Below are positions 57,334 through 64,000 of a stretch of DNA of 64,000 nt, one piece after another. The stretch comes from Afipia sp. OHSU_II-C1 (GTDB lineage: Bacteria; Pseudomonadota; Alphaproteobacteria; Rhizobiales; Xanthobacteraceae), in contig NZ_APJI01000010.1 of NCBI RefSeq assembly GCF_000497575.1, positions 372,001 to 436,000 of the forward strand, written 5' to 3'. The position numbers were made by a program, and so were the translations under genes. A model generated the notes under the pieces. That model did no database searches and was not told the DNA's origin. It was given only the letters and a program-made list of their open reading frames with translations. Every line of letters starts with the position of its first letter. Position 1 is the stretch's first letter.

Positions 57334-59037
57334 ATGACTGTCATTGGCTGGATTCAAATTCTGTTGTTCTGCGCGATTATCGTCGCGCTGGCGAAGCCGC
57401 TCGGCGGCTATATGACGCGCGTCTTCAATGGCGAGCGTACGTTTCTCTCGCCGATCCTGCGCCCTGTTGAGGCAGGGCTCTACTGGATCGGCGGCGTCGA
57501 TGAGAAGCGTGAGCAGCATTGGCTGACCTACACGGTCGCGATGCTGTTCTTTCACGTCGGCGGTTTCGTGATTCTCTATGCGCTGATGCGCTTCCAGGCT
57601 GTTCTGCCCTTCAATCCGATGGAGCAGTCCGCCGTCGCGCCGGATCTGTCGTTCAACACCGCCGTCAGCTTCATCACCAACACCAACTGGCAGAACTACG
57701 GCGGCGAGACCACGCTGTCGTATCTGACCCAGATGCTTGGTTTGACTCACCAGAATTTCCTGTCCGCCGCGACAGGCATCGCAATCGCCGTGGCGCTGAT
57801 CCGCGGCTTCGCCCGCTCGTCCGTGCGCACCGTCGGAAATTTCTGGGTCGATGTCACACGCACCACGCTGTACGTGCTGCTGCCGATCTGCGTTGTGTAC
57901 GCGCTGTTTCTGGTCTGGCAGGGCATTCCGCAAACGCTCGGCGCCTATGTCGACGCGACCACGCTCGAGGGCGCCAAACAGACCATCGCGGTCGGTCCGG
58001 TCGCATCGCAAATTGCGATCAAGATGCTGGGCACCAACGGCGGCGGCTTCTTCAACGTCAATGCCTCGCATCCGTTCGAGAATCCGACGGCCTTGTCGAA
58101 CTTCGTGCAGATGCTTTCGATCTTCGCGATCGGCGCGGCGCTCACCAACGTATTCGGCCGCATGGTCGGCAACCAGCGCCAGGGCTGGGCCATTTTGGCC
58201 GCCATGGGCGTGCTCTTCATTGCTGGCGTCGCCGTCACCTACTGGGCGGAGGCCTCGGGCACGTCGATCATGCACGCGCTCGGCCTGACCGGCGGCAACA
58301 TGGAAGGCAAGGAAGTCCGCTTCGGCATCGTTGCATCGTCGCTGTTCGCCGTCATCACCACTGCGGCCTCCTGCGGCGCGGTTAACGCCATGCACGATTC
58401 GTTCACCGCGCTCGGCGGCATGATCCCGCTGATCAACATGCAGCTCGGCGAACTGATCATCGGCGGCGTCGGCGCCGGTCTCTACGGCATGCTGCTGTTT
58501 GTCGTGCTGGCGATCTTCGTTGCCGGTCTGATGGTCGGGCGCACGCCGGAATATGTCGGCAAGAAGATCGAGGCGCGTGAGGTCAAGATGGCGATGCTCG
58601 CCATTCTGATCCTGCCGCTGATGTATCCGGGCTGGACCGCGGTGGCCGTCGTTCTGCCGTCGGCCGTCGCCTCGATGGCCAATGCGGGGCCGCACGGTTT
58701 CAGCGAAGTGCTCTATGCCTTCACATCCGCGACCGGCAACAACGGCTCGGCGTTCGGCGGCCTCACCGGCAACACGCTGTTCTACAATCTGACGCTGGCG
58801 TGCTCGATGCTGGTCGGCCGCTTCTTCATGATCGTGCCCGCCATGGCGCTGGCCGGATCGCTCGCACAGAAGAAGTCGATCCCGCCGTCCGCCGGCACGC
58901 TTCCCACAACAGGCGGTCTGTTCGTTGGGCTCGTTGTCGGCGTGATCCTCATCGTTGGAGGCCTCACGTTCTTCCCGGCGCTCGCGCTCGGGCCGATCGT
59001 CGAGCATCTGGCGATGACCGCGAACACCCTGTTCTGA
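57334..59037 (+). CDS. kdpA: K(+)-transporting ATPase subunit A
   Basis: The 567-residue potassium-selective channel-like subunit of the high-affinity Kdp pump, with about 10 membrane spans and four selectivity-filter regions derived from K+ channels. Recognisable stretches are [20 protein letters not shown] (filter 1), [20 protein letters not shown] (filter 2), and [16 protein letters not shown] (filter 4). It acts with KdpB, KdpC and KdpF in the inner membrane and is normally induced by potassium limitation. Confidence 0.97.
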   Translation: MTVIGWIQILLFCAIIVALAKPLGGYMTRVFNGERTFLSPILRPVEAGLYWIGGVDEKREQHWLTYTVAMLFFHVGGFVILYALMRFQAVLPFNPMEQSAVAPDLSFNTAVSFITNTNWQNYGGETTLSYLTQMLGLTHQNFLSAATGIAIAVALIRGFARSSVRTVGNFWVDVTRTTLYVLLPICVVYALFLVWQGIPQTLGAYVDATTLEGAKQTIAVGPVASQIAIKMLGTNGGGFFNVNASHPFENPTALSNFVQMLSIFAIGAALTNVFGRMVGNQRQGWAILAAMGVLFIAGVAVTYWAEASGTSIMHALGLTGGNMEGKEVRFGIVASSLFAVITTAASCGAVNAMHDSFTALGGMIPLINMQLGELIIGGVGAGLYGMLLFVVLAIFVAGLMVGRTPEYVGKKIEAREVKMAMLAILILPLMYPGWTAVAVVLPSAVASMANAGPHGFSEVLYAFTSATGNNGSAFGGLTGNTLFYNLTLACSMLVGRFFMIVPAMALAGSLAQKKSIPPSAGTLPTTGGLFVGLVVGVILIVGGLTFFPALALGPIVEHLAMTANTLF

Positions 59038-59061
59038 TCGATCCCTTTTGGAGTGACACTC

Positions 59062-61181
<2,120 letters not shown>

Positions 61182-61182
<1 letters not shown>

Positions 61183-61230
61183 CGCATGATCCCGAAAGCC
61201 GGACCACCGGCTTTCGGGAGCACCGTGCGC
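61182..61230. repeat. Extragenic palindrome between kdpB and kdpC
   Basis: A 12-base perfect stem (61191-61202 with 61207-61218) with loop ACCA, and weaker outer pairing (GCGCA with TGCGC). It shares the GCATGATC start with the repeat at 35046-35092. It lacks a T-run, so it may stabilise mRNA or trim expression between kdpB and kdpC. Confidence 0.8.
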
Positions 61231-61253
61231 AAGAATCTCGAAGGAGAGACACC

Positions 61254-61856
61254 ATGTTGAAAGAAATCCGGCCCGCATTCTTTATTCTCGTCGGCCTCAC
61301 GCTCATCACCGGCCTGGCCTATCCGCTCGCCATCACCGGCATTGCCGGCACGATCTTTCCATATCAGGCGCAGGGCAGCCTGATCGAGAAGGACGGCAAG
61401 ACGATTGGCTCGGCGCTGATCGGGCAGGAGTTCAAGGAAGACAAGTATTTCCACGGTCGTCCGTCCGTGACCACGGCGGCGGACCCCGCGGATTCGACCA
61501 AGACCGTTCCGGCGCCCTATAACGCCGCGAATTCGTCGGGATCGAATCTCGGCCCGACCAGCAAGGCGCTCAGCGACCGCGTGAGCGAGGATGTCGCCAA
61601 GCTGAAGGCCGAGAACCCGTCGATGCCGGTCCCGGCCGATCTGGTCATGAGTACGGGCAGCGGCCTTGATCCCCACATCACGCCGGAAGCCGCGCTGTTT
61701 CAGGTCCCCAGGGTCGCGACCGCGCGCAAACTGCCGGAGGATGCGGTGCGCAAACTGGTTAACGACAACGTGGAGGGCCGTTTTGCAGGGCTGCTCGGCG
61801 AGCCGCGCGTGAATGTGCTTGCGCTCAATCTGGCGCTGGATCGCGCGGCGAAGTAA
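61254..61856 (+). CDS. kdpC: K(+)-transporting ATPase subunit C
   Basis: A 200-residue subunit with one N-terminal membrane span ([20 protein letters not shown]) and a periplasmic part. Family segments are [37 protein letters not shown] and [20 protein letters not shown]. It assists assembly and potassium binding by KdpAB. ATG 61254 is preceded by GAAGGAGAG. It follows kdpB after the palindrome and precedes kdpD by 12 bases. Confidence 0.96.
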   Translation: MLKEIRPAFFILVGLTLITGLAYPLAITGIAGTIFPYQAQGSLIEKDGKTIGSALIGQEFKEDKYFHGRPSVTTAADPADSTKTVPAPYNAANSSGSNLGPTSKALSDRVSEDVAKLKAENPSMPVPADLVMSTGSGLDPHITPEAALFQVPRVATARKLPEDAVRKLVNDNVEGRFAGLLGEPRVNVLALNLALDRAAK

Positions 61857-61868
61857 CCTGCATGTCTG

Positions 61869-64000
61869 ATGGCAACCATCCGCGACCCTGAACAACGGCC
61901 CTCACCGGAAGCGCTGCTTGAGGCGGCCCGCCGTGAAAACGGCGGCGGCCGTCTCAAGATCTTTCTTGGCGCGGCTCCCGGTGTCGGCAAGACCTACGAG
62001 ATGCTGCAAAGCGCGCATGCCAAGGTGAAGGCCGGCGTGGACGTGGTGGTCGGGGTTGTCGAGACCCATGGCCGGCTGGAAACGCAGGCGCTGCTGCACG
62101 GTCTTGAAATCCTTCCCCGCAAGGCGCTGGCCTACAAGGGCCAGACCCTCGACGAGATGGATCTCGATGGATTGCTGGCACGGCGGCCGAAGCTCGCCAT
62201 CGTCGACGAGCTCGCGCATACCAATGCGCCGGGTAGCCGCCATCCGAAGCGCTACATGGATGTCGAGGAACTGCTGGATAACGGCATCGATGTCTACACC
62301 GCCGTCAATATCCAGCACATCGAAAGCCTGAACGATGTCGTGGCGCAGATTACCCGCGTGCGCGTGCGCGAGACCGTCCCGGATTCCATCATCGACCGCG
62401 CCGACGACATCGAACTGGTCGATCTGACGCCGGGCGACCTGATCCAGCGGCTCAAGGAAGGCAAGGTCTACGTTCCCAGGCAGGCCGAGCGCGCGCTCGA
62501 GCATTACTTTTCGCCGGGCAATCTGACCGCGCTGCGCGAACTGGCGCTGCGGCGGACCGCCGAGCGCGTCGACGAGCAGCTGCTCAATCACATGCAGGCC
62601 AATGCGATTTCGGGGCCATGGGCGGCGGGCGAGCGGATTCTGGTTTGCGTCAGCGAAGACCCGCGCGCCGCCGGTTTGATCCGTTACACCAAGCGCCTCG
62701 CGGACCGGCTGCATGCGCCGTGGACGGCCATCTGCATCGAAACCCGGCGGAGCCTGCAGCTCAGCGATGCCGAGCGCGACCGGATTGCGACCACGCTGCG
62801 GCTTGCGGAGGCGCTGGGTGCCGATGCCCTGACGATCCCGGCCGTCGAACGCCGCATTGCCGACGACATTCTCACCTTCGCACGTGCCAACAATGTCACC
62901 CAGATCGTGATCGGGAAGGCTACCCGTTCCTGGTGGTTTGAACTGGTGCGCGGCTCGGTGGTTCACGATCTGGTGCGGCGCGCCGGCAATATCAGCATTC
63001 ATGTTATCGCCGGCGACAAGCTCGATCCGGAGACATTCGCAGGCAAGGGCGTGCGGACGGCGGAGCGCGCGGAAGCTGCCGACCCCGTGCCGTATGTCTG
63101 GTCTTTGGCGCTTGTCGCCGTCGCCCTCGGAATCAGCAAACTGATCTTTCCGTTTCTCGGCATCGAGAATGTCGACCTTGTGTTCCTGACCGTCGTTGTC
63201 ACTGTGGCGGTGCGGTTCGGTCTGTTCCCGTCGCTGGTCGCCAGTATCGCGGCGTCGCTGTGTTACAATTTCTTTTTTCTTCCGCCGGTCTATACGTTCA
63301 CCATCACCGATCCGACCAATGTTGCGGCGTTCTTCTTCTTCATGCTGATCGCAGTGATTGTTTCCAACGTCGCGGCGCGGGTGCGGACCCAGGCCGTGAT
63401 GGCGACGGGCAGGGCGCGCACGACCGAGTATCTTTATTCGTTCAGCCGAAAGCTCGCCGGAACGGCGACGCTGGACGATGTGCTGTGGGCGACGGCGTAC
63501 CAGACAGCGCTGATGCTGAAGGTGCGTGTCGTGCTGCTGCTGCCCGAACACGGTCTGATCACGGTCAAGGCGGGGTATCCGCCGGAGGACGAACTCGATC
63601 AGGCCGATCTCGCGGCGGCCAACTGGGCGTGGAGCAATGATCGTCCGGCGGGGCGCGGCTCGGACACCTTGCCCGGCGCGAAGCGGCTGTTTCTGCCAAT
63701 GCGGACGGGCCGTGGGCCGATCGGCGTCATCGGAATCGACGACGATCGTACTGGCCCCATCCTCACGCCGGACCAGACCCGCCTGCTGGACGCATTGATG
63801 GATCAGGGCGCGCTCGCAATCGAGCGCGTGCGGCTCGTGGAAGATATCGATCACGTCAAGCGCGTGGTGGAGACCGACCGCCTGCGGTCGGCGCTGCTGA
63901 CCTCGATCTCACACGATCTCAAGACACCGCTGTCGTCTGTGCTCGGGTCCGCGAGCACCCTGCGCGATCTGTCGGGTCAGTTGACCGATGCAGAGAAGGG
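61869..64000 (+). CDS. kdpD: Osmosensitive K(+) channel sensor histidine kinase KdpD (cut by window edge)
   Basis: The sensor kinase of the kdp operon; the first 710 codons are present. The N-terminal KdpD domain has Walker A in FLGAAPGVGKTYEMLQ and the VDELAHTNAPGSRHPKRYMD motif. A USP-like domain follows (residues about 245-370), then four membrane spans (about 410-510), a GAF-like region and the DHp phosphoacceptor in SISHDLKTPLSSVLG near the window end. The ATP-binding domain and kdpE lie beyond it. ATG 61869 was picked because the overlapping ATG at 61862 meets a stop within ten codons. Confidence 0.96.
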   Translation, partial: MATIRDPEQRPSPEALLEAARRENGGGRLKIFLGAAPGVGKTYEMLQSAHAKVKAGVDVVVGVVETHGRLETQALLHGLEILPRKALAYKGQTLDEMDLDGLLARRPKLAIVDELAHTNAPGSRHPKRYMDVEELLDNGIDVYTAVNIQHIESLNDVVAQITRVRVRETVPDSIIDRADDIELVDLTPGDLIQRLKEGKVYVPRQAERALEHYFSPGNLTALRELALRRTAERVDEQLLNHMQANAISGPWAAGERILVCVSEDPRAAGLIRYTKRLADRLHAPWTAICIETRRSLQLSDAERDRIATTLRLAEALGADALTIPAVERRIADDILTFARANNVTQIVIGKATRSWWFELVRGSVVHDLVRRAGNISIHVIAGDKLDPETFAGKGVRTAERAEAADPVPYVWSLALVAVALGISKLIFPFLGIENVDLVFLTVVVTVAVRFGLFPSLVASIAASLCYNFFFLPPVYTFTITDPTNVAAFFFFMLIAVIVSNVAARVRTQAVMATGRARTTEYLYSFSRKLAGTATLDDVLWATAYQTALMLKVRVVLLLPEHGLITVKAGYPPEDELDQADLAAANWAWSNDRPAGRGSDTLPGAKRLFLPMRTGRGPIGVIGIDDDRTGPILTPDQTRLLDALMDQGALAIERVRLVEDIDHVKRVVETDRLRSALLTSISHDLKTPLSSVLGSASTLRDLSGQLTDAEK

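Overview
The window looks like chromosomal DNA of an alphaproteobacterium of the Bradyrhizobiaceae/Nitrobacteraceae group (Bradyrhizobium, Rhodopseudomonas, Nitrobacter, Afipia, Oligotropha). Supporting signs are the high GC content, the leftward dnaA-dnaN-recF-gyrB block, the tsaB-rimI-fur-HAD-miaB-phoH-ybeY-corC-lnt run, a DUF3551 protein, and several families of extragenic palindromes typical of this group. The genus cannot be fixed from sequence reading alone. I saw no rRNA, tRNA, CRISPR array or transposase gene.

Region 1 (1-11.3 kb, almost all leftward) is housekeeping: a dense run for tRNA modification (tsaB, miaB), protein acetylation (rimI), metal-dependent regulation (fur/mur), rRNA maturation and RNA metabolism (ybeY, phoH), a CBS-domain CorC-like protein and lipoprotein acylation (lnt, cut by the window edge). 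Upstream of it are an Nfu Fe-S scaffold, a universal stress protein, trpS and the lipid II flippase murJ. Region 2 (11.5-24.9 kb) is mixed metabolism and transport: a PfkB sugar/nucleoside kinase, a SulP-STAS-cNMP transporter, a crotonase, an SDR, a pirin, malonyl-CoA decarboxylase, an MmgE/PrpD protein, a bestrophin-like DUF4239 membrane protein and a MATE exporter.

Region 3 (25-33.6 kb) is the replication block gyrB, recF, dnaN, dnaA, rpsT, all leftward, with a 1.1 kb gene-free stretch upstream of dnaA. A small GIY-YIG nuclease gene, now frameshifted, sits between recF and dnaN. It is tightly bracketed by two inverted copies of a 31-base palindromic element. The same element family occurs elsewhere in the window as closely spaced inverted pairs without a gene. 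The arrangement resembles a REPIN or MITE family with its gene-bearing form, and it is the most interesting structure here.

Region 4 (33.9-46.7 kb) holds msrA, an orphan polysaccharide-export lipoprotein, an AtuA gene pair, a DMT exporter, a two-subunit molybdenum hydroxylase of the isoquinoline oxidoreductase type with a Tat signal, an SDR, small membrane proteins and a membrane-bound diguanylate cyclase. Region 5 (46.7-53.6 kb) is an alkanesulfonate utilisation locus: one leftward and two rightward SsuA-like binding proteins, then ssuD, ssuC, ssuB and a flavin reductase. Region 6 (53.7-56.8 kb) is a group of poorly known small genes around a DapA-like protein in which the Schiff-base lysine is replaced by arginine. 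Region 7 (57.1-64 kb) is the potassium system kdpF-A-B-C-D, preceded by an extra 27-residue membrane peptide; kdpD runs off the window.
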